DNA of 21,207 nt from Candidatus Methanomethylophilaceae archaeon (GCA_007116915.1 SKHQ01000081.1:1-21207); one strand, 5' to 3'. Shown: positions 1-8,769, counted from the stretch's first letter. Notes: generated by a model from the letters alone, not told the origin. Translations and numbers: made by a program.

Positions 1-187
1 CCAGGGCGGTGTGCCTGACCTGCACACGGGTCGTGACCCGCAGCGAGACCTGGACTGGGAACTCCTCTTTAGCGTTCCCCATGTCGAACTGGTTAATCCT
101 CGAGTTCGGGACTCCACCCATATACTTCCTGCGAGTGAAAGCCTGTCCCTTTATCTGCCTGTACATCACTGCGGGTTTCCTTGCCAT
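1..187 (-). CDS. rpl10e: 50S ribosomal protein L10e/uL16, N-terminal part (cut by window edge)
   Basis: The complement from the ATG at 187 reads leftward off the window for 62 codons, beginning MARKPAVMYRQIKGQ and containing YMGGVPNSRI, NQFDMGN and VQVRHTAL. These match the conserved N-terminus of archaeal/eukaryotic L10e (bacterial L16, uL16), a large-subunit protein near the A-site tRNA elbow. Only about the first third is present, so the length and the C-terminal part cannot be judged. A TATA-like box lies about 60 bp upstream on the same strand. The gene is divergent from rnp4. Identification rests on motif recognition; I see no competing reading. Confidence 0.93.
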   Translation of the reverse strand, partial: MARKPAVMYRQIKGQAFTRRKYMGGVPNSRINQFDMGNAKEEFPVQVSLRVTTRVQVRHTAL

Positions 188-243
188 CAGTATCACCGAT
201 TATTAATCTTGAATGCGCGACCTTTGCCTACAAACCCAGTATA

Positions 244-252
244 CTATTTAAG
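244..252 (-). promoter_or_regulatory. TATA-like box for rpl10e
   Basis: On the minus strand this reads CTTAAATAG, an archaeal TATA-like element. A start site about 25 bp downstream would give a leader of roughly 35 nt before the ATG at 187. Inferred from composition and spacing only. Confidence 0.35.
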
Positions 253-403
253 GGCTATGTCATGGCAAAACGTGCTGTCAATGACCTTTGATTTAGAGAA
301 CGGATATAAACCTTTCTACGGTCTCCCGATACCATTTGATGTCCGTCGGAACCTACCTTCTTAAATCATCTCGCCTTGGTGTATAATCCCGTCGATGAAT
401 CCA

Positions 404-418
404 GGAAAGATATATATC
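404..418 (+). promoter_or_regulatory. BRE plus TATA box for rnp4 operon
   Basis: GGAAA directly followed by GATATATATC resembles an archaeal BRE plus TATA element. The box centre is about 36 bp before the rnp4 ATG. The expected start site falls near 438-441, right at the GGAGG (438-442), so the leader would be very short unless transcription begins a few bases earlier. The 188-449 interval holds otherwise only AT-rich sequence and no convincing gene. Confidence 0.5.
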
Positions 419-449
419 GAATATGTGAATGAAGAATGGAGGCGGATAG

Positions 450-791
450 ATGGGTAGACGGAAGATCTCCAACAGCAGGATAAGGGAGATAGCAGATACC
501 CGTATGAGAACCTTACACTCCCTGGCATGCCGAGAGGTGTCGGCAGGTGACCGTGAAAGGGGAAGAAGATATATCCATATCGCCCGCCGCATAGGCATGA
601 GGACTAGGACTCCCATGCCCAGAGAGGCACGTTACTGCAAATCCTGCCTGTCACCGATGGTGCCAGGCGTGAACTGTAGAATCAGACTCCGACACGGCAG
701 AGTTGGCATCAACTGTCTGGATTGCGGAAATATCAGAAGGATGCCTTACATAAAGGAGAAGGGAGCGAATGACCGAGAAGTTTGCGATTAA
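450..791 (+). CDS. rnp4: Ribonuclease P protein component 4 (Rnp4/Rpp21)
   Basis: 113-residue basic protein of the Rpr2/Rpp21/Rnp4 family, a protein subunit of archaeal RNase P that helps the catalytic RNA remove 5' leaders from pre-tRNA. Visible features: an Arg/Lys-rich helical N-terminal half (IREIADTRMRTLHSLA, RYIHIARRIGMR) and a zinc ribbon with CKSCLSPMVPG and later CLDCGN, the four cysteines expected to bind zinc. The length is normal for the family. The start is an ATG with GGAGG seven bases upstream (438-442). Its 3' end overlaps the next gene by 23 bp, so translation is probably coupled in an rnp4-YhbY-serS operon. Confidence 0.9.
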   Translation: MGRRKISNSRIREIADTRMRTLHSLACREVSAGDRERGRRYIHIARRIGMRTRTPMPREARYCKSCLSPMVPGVNCRIRLRHGRVGINCLDCGNIRRMPYIKEKGANDREVCD

Positions 792-1062
792 GGAACTGCG
801 CAGAAGAGGCGTGGAGTTGAAACCGACTATACATGTCGGCAAAGAAGGCCTCACCGATGGTGTTGTGGAAGAACTGATCAAACAGATCAAGAACCACAAA
901 CTGGTCAAGGTCAAGGTGCTTCCCGCTGCCGACACTGATGTGACGGCCCTGGGCGAGGATCTCAGCCAGAGAGCGAAGGCGGTTTTGGTGGACTCGAGGG
1001 GTTCAGTACTACTGATAAGTGACAGGAGAACCCACCAGCAACTGACTGACAAAAAGGCCTAG
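769..1062 (+). CDS. YhbY/CRM-domain RNA-binding protein
   Basis: 97-residue single CRM-domain protein. The beta-alpha-beta-alpha fold is suggested by ELRRRGVELKPTIHVGKEGLT, with the GKEG turn in the position of the family's GxxG RNA-binding loop, followed by an amphipathic helix and strand LVKVKVLP. Bacterial YhbY binds pre-50S particles; archaeal copies are presumed to work in ribosome or RNA maturation (family inference). The ATG lies inside the end of rnp4, with AAGGAGAA about ten bases upstream. It ends in TAG, with an in-frame TAA two codons further on (1069-1071). Confidence 0.85.
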   Translation: MTEKFAIKELRRRGVELKPTIHVGKEGLTDGVVEELIKQIKNHKLVKVKVLPAADTDVTALGEDLSQRAKAVLVDSRGSVLLISDRRTHQQLTDKKA

Positions 1063-1071
1063 GTGTTGTAA

Positions 1072-2334
1072 TTGTTGGACGCCAACATCATCCGGCAGGA
1101 CCCAGATATGGTCCGTAGCTCCCTCACCGACCGCCTGTACTCCACTGACCTACTGGACAGTTTCCTGGGCACCGATCTCCGATGGAGGGAGACGGTGGAC
1201 AAGAACAACCGCTTGAAGCAGGTCCGCAACAATGTGTCAATGGAGATTGCGGGTCTCTCCGGAGAGGAGAAGAAGACCAAGATCGCCGAGATGAAAGGGC
1301 TGGCGGATCAAATAAAGAACCTGGATACCGAAATATCCGCTTTGGATGCCGAGAGGCAGGAGGCGTTACTGCTCATACCGAACCTGGTCCATTCCAGCGT
1401 TCCGGTCGGAAAAAGCGCCGAAGACAACGTCATCGTCAAGACCTGGATGAAGGAGAAGTGTTTCACATTCAAGCCGAAGGAGCACTTCGAGATCGGAGAG
1501 GATCTCGACATAATAGATTTCGTCCGCGGGGCCAAGGTTGCCGGCTCAGGGTTCTACGTCCTCAAAGGTGATGGGGCGAGACTTGAGAGAGCTCTGATAA
1601 ACTTCATGTTGGATATGCACAACCAGCAGGGCTACCGCGAGGTCTTCCCGCCCATCCTGGTCAACGATGAGTCGGCTACCGGGACAGGTCAACTCCCTAA
1701 GATGAGGGACGATATGTATCATCTTGAGCGTGACGGTCTGTGGCTGAATCCCACTGCCGAGGTCCCGGTTACGAATATGCATCGGGATGAGATATTCGAG
1801 AACTCGGAGTTGCCGATATATTACACCGCATACTTACCGTCCTTCCGTCGGGAGGCCGGCAGACATTCTGACACCCGTGGTATCGCCCGTGTCCATCAGT
1901 TCAACAAGGTGGAGATGGTGAAGTTCGTGCATCCCGACCACTCCTATGAGGAGCTGAGGAGCCTGCTATTGGATGCTGAGTCCGTGATACAGGCGCTTGA
2001 ACTCCCCTATCGTGTGCTTCTTTTGTGCACCGGGGACATGAGTTTCCATGCCGCCAAGTGCTATGACATCGAGCTCCATGCACCAGGCGGTGACAGATGG
2101 TTGGAAGCCTCCTCATGTAGTAACTTCACCGATTTCCAGGCTCGAAGGGCGCGTATCAAGTATCGTCCCGAACCCCACCTCAAGAGTGAGTTCCTACACA
2201 CCATCAACGGCTCCGGTGTCGCCTTGCCGCGCACCATGGTAGCAATACTGGAGAACTTTCAGAACGAGGACGGTACCGTCACCATACCCAAAGTACTCAG
2301 ACCCTACATGCAGGGCCAGGAAACGATAGGCTGA
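1072..2334 (+). CDS. serS: Seryl-tRNA synthetase, bacterial type
   Basis: 420-residue class II aminoacyl-tRNA synthetase that charges tRNA-Ser with serine. The N-terminal region, about residues 25-110, is a charged helical stretch matching the tRNA-binding coiled-coil arm. The catalytic domain shows the TAEVPVTN serine-binding stretch near residue 227, motif 2 near 257 (FRREAGRHSDTRGI, HQFNKVEM) and motif 3 near 381 (GVALPRTMVAILENFQ). It is of the ordinary SerS type, not the rare methanogen type. An ATG is absent; the TTG at 1072 (or the next codon, TTG 1075) fits the family N-terminus. The spacing of 9 bp after the YhbY gene suggests one operon. It ends TGA, directly abutting the stop of the convergent gene. 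Confidence 0.95.
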   Translation: MLDANIIRQDPDMVRSSLTDRLYSTDLLDSFLGTDLRWRETVDKNNRLKQVRNNVSMEIAGLSGEEKKTKIAEMKGLADQIKNLDTEISALDAERQEALLLIPNLVHSSVPVGKSAEDNVIVKTWMKEKCFTFKPKEHFEIGEDLDIIDFVRGAKVAGSGFYVLKGDGARLERALINFMLDMHNQQGYREVFPPILVNDESATGTGQLPKMRDDMYHLERDGLWLNPTAEVPVTNMHRDEIFENSELPIYYTAYLPSFRREAGRHSDTRGIARVHQFNKVEMVKFVHPDHSYEELRSLLLDAESVIQALELPYRVLLLCTGDMSFHAAKCYDIELHAPGGDRWLEASSCSNFTDFQARRARIKYRPEPHLKSEFLHTINGSGVALPRTMVAILENFQNEDGTVTIPKVLRPYMQGQETIG

Positions 2335-3534
2335 TCAGACATCGAGTCTGGAGACCTGTTCCACCATGGAGTGGGTGTCCAGACCACGCACCGTGGTTTT
2401 TCTAACACGTTCACCCAGCTCTTCCGCACCTTCACGGAGGGTCCGGGACCCGACACCGTGTTTGATAGATACCGTTGCCTCCAGATAGGCAGAGAGCAGA
2501 TCGCACATCTTGACAATGCTGCCATCGCGGGGATGGTTATCGTCCTCATTCATATCGTCGGGGATGTCGCCATCGAAAACGGTCTCCACACCGTCGATTC
2601 GTACCTTGTTCGCTCCGGGGTCGAAAAGGAGGTAGCGCATGTCAGCGTGCCAGCGGGATGGCAGCAGAGGTAGGAGCCTCTCTTCCACAAGCTCTTTCTC
2701 ATAACCGTCGAGGATCTCCTGCAGGCCGCCGATGTTCCTCTTTATCGGTGAGATGATGTCCTTGGTAAGCACCTCGGGTAGATCGTGGAAAAGGGCGGTG
2801 TAGAAGTTGTTATACACCCGGTTGGGGCAGTCCCCCGCCCCACTGGATATGAGGAATGACATGAGGGCCACCATCAGGGAGTGTCCGAGGACCGAGGTCA
2901 TCGGTATGCGTGGGGAGCGGGCCCATCGATTCTGGAACCTCAACTGTCCACAGAAACCGACGAAGCCGAATGACTTCTTCTCCAGCAGTATACGTTGCAC
3001 CCCGATGAGGTCGTAGTGATCCTCGATCTGTAAACCGATCTCCCGTTTCGTCTCCTCTATACCGTACATACGAGGATTGGCCTCGTAGATGATCTTGAAC
3101 TCCCAATCAGTAGCCAAATAATGAGCGGCATTGAGTATCCTCCTCTCAATGCTGAAACCATCCTCATCAAAATAGGATTTGAACCTCTCCATCATGCCGC
3201 CGTCCATCCCCGGCACCCCTGACAACTCATCGATCACGAATTTCTGGAGCTCTTCCCCCTTCTGCCTCTTGATACGATGGAAGACAGGCGGTTTCAGGTC
3301 TGTGAGTATGACTCTCTGCATGAACTCGAACATACCGCCCTCGATTATCTTTATCCAATCGATTTCGGCGCCATTCTCGCTCTCCTCGAACTTTGCTAGG
3401 GCCCATGCGATAACCGCCTTATGCGCCTGCTTGTCCAATTCGATCAATTCCACCGGACGCAGATGGTCGTTCCATCTCCTCATATGGGCGGCCTGAAAAA
3501 AAAGGTGGATGAGGTCAATGTTCAAGGCTGTCAT
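2335..3534 (-). CDS. HD-superfamily hydrolase, COG1896/YfbR-like, with degenerate N-terminal HD copy
   Basis: 399-residue soluble protein. The C-terminal half carries a complete HD metal site: H218 (LGHSLMVA), H250-D251 (ALFHDLPEVLTKDI) and D345 (KMCDLLSAYLEA), with the LPEVLTKDI signature typical of YfbR/HDDC2-type 5'-deoxynucleotidases. Hence a nucleotide phosphohydrolase is likely, though the substrate is unknown. Residues about 8-90 resemble the same fold without its metal ligands: helix FFQAAHMRRWNDHL, AHKAVIAWALAKFEE, then MFEFMQRVILTDLKPPV where FHDLPEVLTKD would be. At about twice the YfbR length, a decayed internal duplication is the simplest reading. It lies three codons after, and in frame with, the stop of the upstream zinc-finger gene. 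The start lacks a clear ribosome binding site. Confidence 0.8.
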   Translation of the reverse strand: MTALNIDLIHLFFQAAHMRRWNDHLRPVELIELDKQAHKAVIAWALAKFEESENGAEIDWIKIIEGGMFEFMQRVILTDLKPPVFHRIKRQKGEELQKFVIDELSGVPGMDGGMMERFKSYFDEDGFSIERRILNAAHYLATDWEFKIIYEANPRMYGIEETKREIGLQIEDHYDLIGVQRILLEKKSFGFVGFCGQLRFQNRWARSPRIPMTSVLGHSLMVALMSFLISSGAGDCPNRVYNNFYTALFHDLPEVLTKDIISPIKRNIGGLQEILDGYEKELVEERLLPLLPSRWHADMRYLLFDPGANKVRIDGVETVFDGDIPDDMNEDDNHPRDGSIVKMCDLLSAYLEATVSIKHGVGSRTLREGAEELGERVRKTTVRGLDTHSMVEQVSRLDV

Positions 3535-3540
3535 TTCAGC

Positions 3541-3834
3541 CTATGAGCTTCTTACATCCCTTAAATTGTTTGTCCTACCGCGACCATGACTCTGGATCTG
3601 GGTCTCCACATAGGTCTCCAAACACACACTGTGTAATGCGTGCTCCTTTCGATCCATTGTCGTCAGGACATAATGACCCTGACCGTCCTCAACGAACTCC
3701 AGGCATATCTGGCAACGGTCATTGGGCGGGTTCCTGTCCTTGGGCCCATCGAAACGCTTTATCGATGCTCCAGGACTAACCGTCTCCTCTATGACGTGAA
3801 GTGCCAGCAGGGTCAGGATTGTCCTCTCCAACAT
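3541..3834 (-). CDS. Small zinc-finger-like protein (CxxC...HxxC)
   Basis: 97 residues from the ATG at 3834, which is preceded by GAGGAG and GGAGGT. An ATG at 3885 would add 17 residues but has no visible ribosome binding site. After a hydrophobic helix (MLERTILTLLALHVIEE) comes CQICLEFV and, about 22 residues later, HALHSVCLETYV: a CxxC...HxxC pair like half of a RING or treble-clef zinc site. I do not recognise the family. It sits in a leftward run between the surface-protein gene and the HD gene. It ends TAG, and the frame continues without another stop through three codons into the HD gene's ATG, so the two may once have been, or may still partly be, one protein. Confidence 0.6.
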   Translation of the reverse strand: MLERTILTLLALHVIEETVSPGASIKRFDGPKDRNPPNDRCQICLEFVEDGQGHYVLTTMDRKEHALHSVCLETYVETQIQSHGRGRTNNLRDVRSS

Positions 3835-3924
3835 CGACCTCCGCTCCTCACATGGTGATGGGTCAACAGAGTCCTTGCCAGTCATCGATGAGGTAACGCC
3901 CTTTGATGATTAACGTTTTCCTCA

Positions 3925-6900
3925 TCAATAGGTCAGAGTACCTTTCATGATCCAAACATCCACGTTCCTTCCCGGATCCACTTTGAACATAGGAGGCAAC
4001 AGTACACCAGGCACACCGGACATCACAACCCCGAATCCGATCCTCCTGTCATCATGGGCCCTACCCACCAGGTCACCCAAAGCGGCCAGATTCATCTCCA
4101 CCATGGCCCTCATCTCATAAGAGTCATCATCGCTTAGACGACCGATGAAATCAGGAGGCCCCATGGATGTTATGAAGCTTAGCCTTAGATGGGCCTCGGT
4201 CAACAGGAAGTCCAATGAGGCGGGATAGTAGTTTCCAGGATTTATCGCATCGCTCACCGCCTGCCTGACCGAAGCCAATATCCACCGCAGACCTTCCAGA
4301 ACGAATTCCCTTCCAGCCACCAGTGACAATTCCAATCCTGCGGACATGGAGCCGCTGAGGTCGCTCACCCCCAAATATATGAACAGCTTCATCTCCACTA
4401 TGCAGCTGGCCATCCTTTTCAATATTCGGTCCAATAGGATCTCCAAGGTCTCATACAGCACTTGAGCAAAAATATCCATGTCCGCCTCGGCTTTCGAAAC
4501 CTTGGTTATCGCCATCGTTGCCGCAGTGCGTAACTCGGAGACGAACCATTGACCTATATCGGCACCATGGGCTCGGGGACCGTTGCTCTCACCCCGGGTA
4601 TGTGGCTCCATGGACCAACGATCGGAGCCGTCGTGTTCCCTCTGCCAGGTCCGAGAGTCGTCATCAGTGTCAATCAACCATGGTGTAGAATCGACCATCC
4701 TTCCTTGGGAGTTCCAAAGCTGGACCGAGTCACCTCGGGGGATGCCTAGGGAATCACCGTTGTTGAGGGTCCTCGTAGGGAATGTATGGATATGATAACC
4801 TCCCGGAGGAATTACGATGTTAGGAAGGCTATGATGCCGGCCTAGTCCCTTACCCGTGGTCAATGTCCAACCGTTGAGGTCCACATCACGGCTCAATGGG
4901 TTGAACAGTTCCACCCACTCATTCCCGGAATCGGGTCCAGGAGGATTCAGTTCAACCTCATTTATAACGACATCCGTCGCCGTGGGGATGTCGTACTTCA
5001 GCTCCAGGCCGGCATCGACGCTGCCTCTCATACCCGGTATCGGCAACGGTATGCTGGAAAGGAAGGGCGCTAGAGCAGGGACCTGTGACAGTCGCAGACC
5101 GTAGGTCTCATACTGCATGATCTGTGGGAAATTGATGTGGAATCCTTTGTCGCCGATGTCACCCTTGACCTCCACGAGATGACGATAGACCCGCATCGAA
5201 GGGTCCAATGTCAACGACACGAACCAATCGCTCATGGCCATGTTCGCCGTTCCGAGGACATAATAGTCTCCAGCCGCCATGCGCAAAAGCCTCAGCGATA
5301 CAGAAAGATGGACGTCGCTGACATTCACACTCAGAGTGGCACGGAGCAGGTCCTTGGTCATCCCTAAAACCACCTCCAAAGGATTGGTTGCCAACTCCAG
5401 ACGCAATCCGAAAATGTCAGTGGACCATGTCAGCCTGCCGGCGTCCTCGATCAAGGATGACAGTCTGCTTCCTATGAAATTGGCCAATCCCTCCTCTAAT
5501 GCCGCTTGCAAGGCCAGTACGGGATAGAGTACGGCGTTGGCGATGGTGTGCATTACATCGCTGACGAAGCCGTTTATCTTGGCATTCATTGTGGCCACGA
5601 ATGAGAATAATGCATCGCAAGCGGCGAAACTGCCCTGAAGATGCGACATCAGAGGTATGATGTTGCGCATTATCGTTAGTGTCAGATCGCCACCCAAAGT
5701 GTTGCTGGGGGCGTATGAGGTTCCCTGAAGAGGCCAAGAACTCATCACCGGTATCCTCAACTCCATGTCAAGACCGACGATGCTCAAGGCCGTCGAGCTG
5801 GGTAGGAGAGGGTTGGTTGTTCCTGATGTCAAGGAATAGGCCAACGCACCCTGCAGCCTGACGACTATGGTGCTGAGATAGGATGCGGGCATCCATTCCT
5901 CGAGGCCTATGTAGTGTATCGCTCCTCCTCTGACCTCCGAGGGTTGCAACACAGAAGCGCGGACATCCCCCTTCCACCCCCTGTCCACCAATACCTCATC
6001 CAAATAGATGTTTCCGGCGCCGTCTTGTAGCATCAGACCCTGTGCGGGTAGCTGTCTGATTCCGTTGCCGCTCACCGCATCGTTACTATCGGCCACCGAG
6101 ATTACCACAGCGGATATGCTTCCTGATACAGATTCGGCTAGTCCAGGGACCTTATCCACCAACCCTCTGACCAGCGACGAGAGCGCTTTGGCGGTGAAAC
6201 TTGAACTACGGTCCTCGTTCATCAGACCGATCTCGAAAACTTCCATGTTCCCATCGCCCTGGGCTTGTGAATGATTGCGGATGGATGGTATAGCACCGTT
6301 GTCCACCATGGCGTTGGTTATCTCCAGACGCAGCAGTTCCATCGCCGCGGAATTGCTGGAATACCTTTCTGAGACCGAGGGTTCAGCGAGGAATTCGGAC
6401 ACATATGTGTTCAATGCAACCGCCCTTAATCTGGCTTCGAATTCGTGCTCCCCGAAAAGAACAGCACGGTATTTCTCTATGAACTTGAACAACTCCAGCG
6501 ACATTGGGTCGGCCATCGTCCTTGATTGCATAGCGCCCTGGAAACTGCCATCCATTGCATTCTTTATCGCCGGCATTGCATCCGCAACGCCATTCTTCAG
6601 CGACTGGCTGAATGAATCGGAGTCATAAGGATCGAATCTTATCGACAGAACAGGCAACCCGCCTCCCTCGGCCAATATGGATGCCGTGTCGGCCAGGACC
6701 TCCTGGAGCATACGGAATGTTTCTGAGGTCTTCTGACGATAGAGCGGTAGGAAAAACCGCCACATCTCATCAGAGAGCACATCCTTTCTAACCGTGTCCA
6801 TTATCAGTGACCCGGGATCCAGCGTCACACTTCTGCCGTTAAGGTGACTAGGCGAGAACTCCACAGCCGGAAGTGGCATGGTGAAGGCACCGCCGTTCAC

Positions 6901-7968
6901 ATATCGATAGTCAGATTCCCTGAATCCAGATGAGGCCATCCTCTCCTTCAGGAACCTTACTGTTAAGGTGTCCATACCCGCCTTCGCAAGTAGAAGATCC
7001 AAAGCCTGATCTATATCCCCTCGCACCTTGTCCATCAATTCTATCGGCACCCTTATGAAATCCAAATACTCCAGCCATTGCAGGGCCACTTTATCGATCA
7101 TCGAATAAAGAGCCTGGGACATTACCTTGTTCAGGTCGATTTCGTGAATACCCATCTCCATAAGGAGGAGTTCGGCAGGATCCAGTTCTGAGGCATTTGC
7201 TGGAAATTGGGTGTCACCGGAATGGGACCGTAGGTTTATTCTCTCCAATATATCAAGTGAACTCTCCACCGCAGCCATGACGTCATCGTAAGTCAAAAGA
7301 GGTGCCGTGTCGCCGATGGCACCTACACCTTGCATCACGCGCATCTGGGCGAGAGAACCCAACTGATATGACATCAGCCTACCCAGCTCGGAGCGGCTTC
7401 CCTTCATAGTTTCCGTGTGGTCGGAGAGCAACCCGTTTATCAGAGGGAGCGGCACCGGGATCTCAGCCTCGATGCTTATCGTTATGTTGAGATGGGCGGA
7501 TGATGAAACAACCATCACAGCCACATCTCCCATGACCACTGCGAAAGATGGGAAGGACTGTCCCCCCGGCTCGCCTGGTGAATCGGATAGGAAAACCACC
7601 CTCACAATGAAATCCGTCCCATTGATGTCACGTTCGATTCCGCCTATAGTACGCGGATAACTGTTGGATATGGCTTCATCCATCTTGGTGACGAACGTGT
7701 TTTGCAACGATGCCTGATCCAGTTCGCCTCCCTCCTTAGCCATCGACACCATCACAGAGACGGAAAGGGAGCGTATTTGGTCGGCGGTATCCTGGGCGGC
7801 ATCCTCGAGGGCCTCGACCATCCTCTGGGACTCCTGTATGCCTTTACCGGAGTCCTCTACATCCGCAAGGACAACGACGGAATAACTGGTCACCAGCAAC
7901 AGCACAACCGCCACAAGGGCGAAAGGCATCTGTCCCCGACCATCGATCCTCAAAGTGCCGCTAAGCAT
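3925..7968 (-). CDS. Large membrane-anchored extracellular protein with lamin-tail domain
   Basis: About 1347 residues. A short positively charged N-terminus (LRIDGRGQ) precedes one strong hydrophobic segment (PFALVAVVLLLVTSYSVVVLA, about residues 15-35), as in archaeal RGQ-type surface proteins with a pilin-like anchor; the rest should lie outside. It is followed by long amphipathic helices (about 36-620), a beta-rich middle, a lamin-tail domain at about 999-1127 (VVINEVELNPPG, NEWVELFNP, DLNGWTLTT, IPPGGYHI, DSVQLWN) and a further 220 residues. No enzymatic motif was seen. I chose the ATG at 7968. The TTG at 8007 would add 13 residues and has only a weak AGGT upstream; the ATG at 7929 is also possible. 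It lies just downstream of the TrmB-like gene, probably in the same transcript. Overall function unknown; an envelope or adhesion role is inference. Confidence 0.72.
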   Translation of the reverse strand: MLSGTLRIDGRGQMPFALVAVVLLLVTSYSVVVLADVEDSGKGIQESQRMVEALEDAAQDTADQIRSLSVSVMVSMAKEGGELDQASLQNTFVTKMDEAISNSYPRTIGGIERDINGTDFIVRVVFLSDSPGEPGGQSFPSFAVVMGDVAVMVVSSSAHLNITISIEAEIPVPLPLINGLLSDHTETMKGSRSELGRLMSYQLGSLAQMRVMQGVGAIGDTAPLLTYDDVMAAVESSLDILERINLRSHSGDTQFPANASELDPAELLLMEMGIHEIDLNKVMSQALYSMIDKVALQWLEYLDFIRVPIELMDKVRGDIDQALDLLLAKAGMDTLTVRFLKERMASSGFRESDYRYVNGGAFTMPLPAVEFSPSHLNGRSVTLDPGSLIMDTVRKDVLSDEMWRFFLPLYRQKTSETFRMLQEVLADTASILAEGGGLPVLSIRFDPYDSDSFSQSLKNGVADAMPAIKNAMDGSFQGAMQSRTMADPMSLELFKFIEKYRAVLFGEHEFEARLRAVALNTYVSEFLAEPSVSERYSSNSAAMELLRLEITNAMVDNGAIPSIRNHSQAQGDGNMEVFEIGLMNEDRSSSFTAKALSSLVRGLVDKVPGLAESVSGSISAVVISVADSNDAVSGNGIRQLPAQGLMLQDGAGNIYLDEVLVDRGWKGDVRASVLQPSEVRGGAIHYIGLEEWMPASYLSTIVVRLQGALAYSLTSGTTNPLLPSSTALSIVGLDMELRIPVMSSWPLQGTSYAPSNTLGGDLTLTIMRNIIPLMSHLQGSFAACDALFSFVATMNAKINGFVSDVMHTIANAVLYPVLALQAALEEGLANFIGSRLSSLIEDAGRLTWSTDIFGLRLELATNPLEVVLGMTKDLLRATLSVNVSDVHLSVSLRLLRMAAGDYYVLGTANMAMSDWFVSLTLDPSMRVYRHLVEVKGDIGDKGFHINFPQIMQYETYGLRLSQVPALAPFLSSIPLPIPGMRGSVDAGLELKYDIPTATDVVINEVELNPPGPDSGNEWVELFNPLSRDVDLNGWTLTTGKGLGRHHSLPNIVIPPGGYHIHTFPTRTLNNGDSLGIPRGDSVQLWNSQGRMVDSTPWLIDTDDDSRTWQREHDGSDRWSMEPHTRGESNGPRAHGADIGQWFVSELRTAATMAITKVSKAEADMDIFAQVLYETLEILLDRILKRMASCIVEMKLFIYLGVSDLSGSMSAGLELSLVAGREFVLEGLRWILASVRQAVSDAINPGNYYPASLDFLLTEAHLRLSFITSMGPPDFIGRLSDDDSYEMRAMVEMNLAALGDLVGRAHDDRRIGFGVVMSGVPGVLLPPMFKVDPGRNVDVWIMKGTLTY

Positions 7969-8018
7969 CGACCGAAAGACCAACGAGATAGCTAATAAGG
8001 GACCCAACTACCTGTAGG

Positions 8019-8750
8019 CTAGTTTATGGTCGACCGCAGCACAGAGTTGAAGTGGGAGGTTATGAACGGATTGTCGATGAAACCACACATTTCAAAATCG
8101 GGCGTGGCTATCAAAGTCGTCTGATCATCAACCACCAGGTCTGTGACTATCAAACCCTCCTTGCGGATGGCCTCGGTACAATCCGGTGACTTGATGAAGG
8201 GATCGAGAACCAGGATTACCTCAACACCCCGCTCCACGGCATCCTTCAGCCTCTGACCGTGCTCCAGGCGTATGGGCCTCATGTCCGGAGAAGCAAGGAA
8301 CACAGTCCTCTGCGATGAATCGATCATCTCGCCTATCTTCTCCATGATCCTTTTCCTACCGGTTATGGTGTATAGGAGTGCGGGAGTCCCTCCCTCTGAC
8401 AACAGGCCTTCTACTTTTCGAAGTAGAGAGAATCCCTCCCGTATGTCCGAGACTATCTGTTCTTCGACAGTCTCTAGATTGTTGATTGTGAAACGTATCG
8501 GTTTGACCGGCCTCTGTTTCACGAGATCGCGGTCCTCGAGCCCTTTCATGACCTTGTATATCGACGTGCGAGGGACCTTGGAGATGTTGGATATGTCCTC
8601 TGCGGTCCCTTCCTTCAGAGCTATTAGCGCCACATATGCTCTCGCCTCGTATTCTGACAGGCCTAAGTTGCTCAATAGGTTGATAATCCGGTTATGTTCT
8701 TCTTCGACCTCGATAGGATCGAGCCCGGCCATACCTAGAAGATTCTGCAT
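8019..8750 (-). CDS. TrmB-family transcriptional regulator
   Basis: 243 residues. The N-terminal winged helix (about 22-95: LLSNLGLSEYEARAYVALI, GTAEDISNISKVPRTSIYKV, LEDRDLVKQRP) is the characteristic TrmB DNA-binding domain. A helix follows (about 95-120), then a phospholipase-D-like regulatory domain (LLYTITGRKRIMEKIGEMI, VFLASPDMRPI, GVEVILVLDPF) as in TrmB-type and related archaeal regulators. No complete HKD catalytic motif is seen, so ligand sensing rather than catalysis is likely. TrmB itself controls sugar transport genes; there are no sugar genes here. Its targets may be the downstream surface protein, about 50 bp away on the same strand, or the divergent lipid operon. It ends TAG. 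Confidence 0.85.
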   Translation of the reverse strand: MQNLLGMAGLDPIEVEEEHNRIINLLSNLGLSEYEARAYVALIALKEGTAEDISNISKVPRTSIYKVMKGLEDRDLVKQRPVKPIRFTINNLETVEEQIVSDIREGFSLLRKVEGLLSEGGTPALLYTITGRKRIMEKIGEMIDSSQRTVFLASPDMRPIRLEHGQRLKDAVERGVEVILVLDPFIKSPDCTEAIRKEGLIVTDLVVDDQTTLIATPDFEMCGFIDNPFITSHFNSVLRSTIN

Positions 8751-8769
8751 AAACGTTAGCTCTTATAGC

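Noticed and set aside
11..364. Plus-strand open frame of 117 codons
   Set aside because: It lies antisense to the clearly recognisable ribosomal protein L10e and its promoter; the product resembles no protein.
353..616. Minus-strand open frame of 87 codons opposite the rnp4 start
   Set aside because: It covers the BRE/TATA box, the ribosome binding site and the first half of rnp4. It has no recognisable motif and looks like the antisense of a GC-biased gene.
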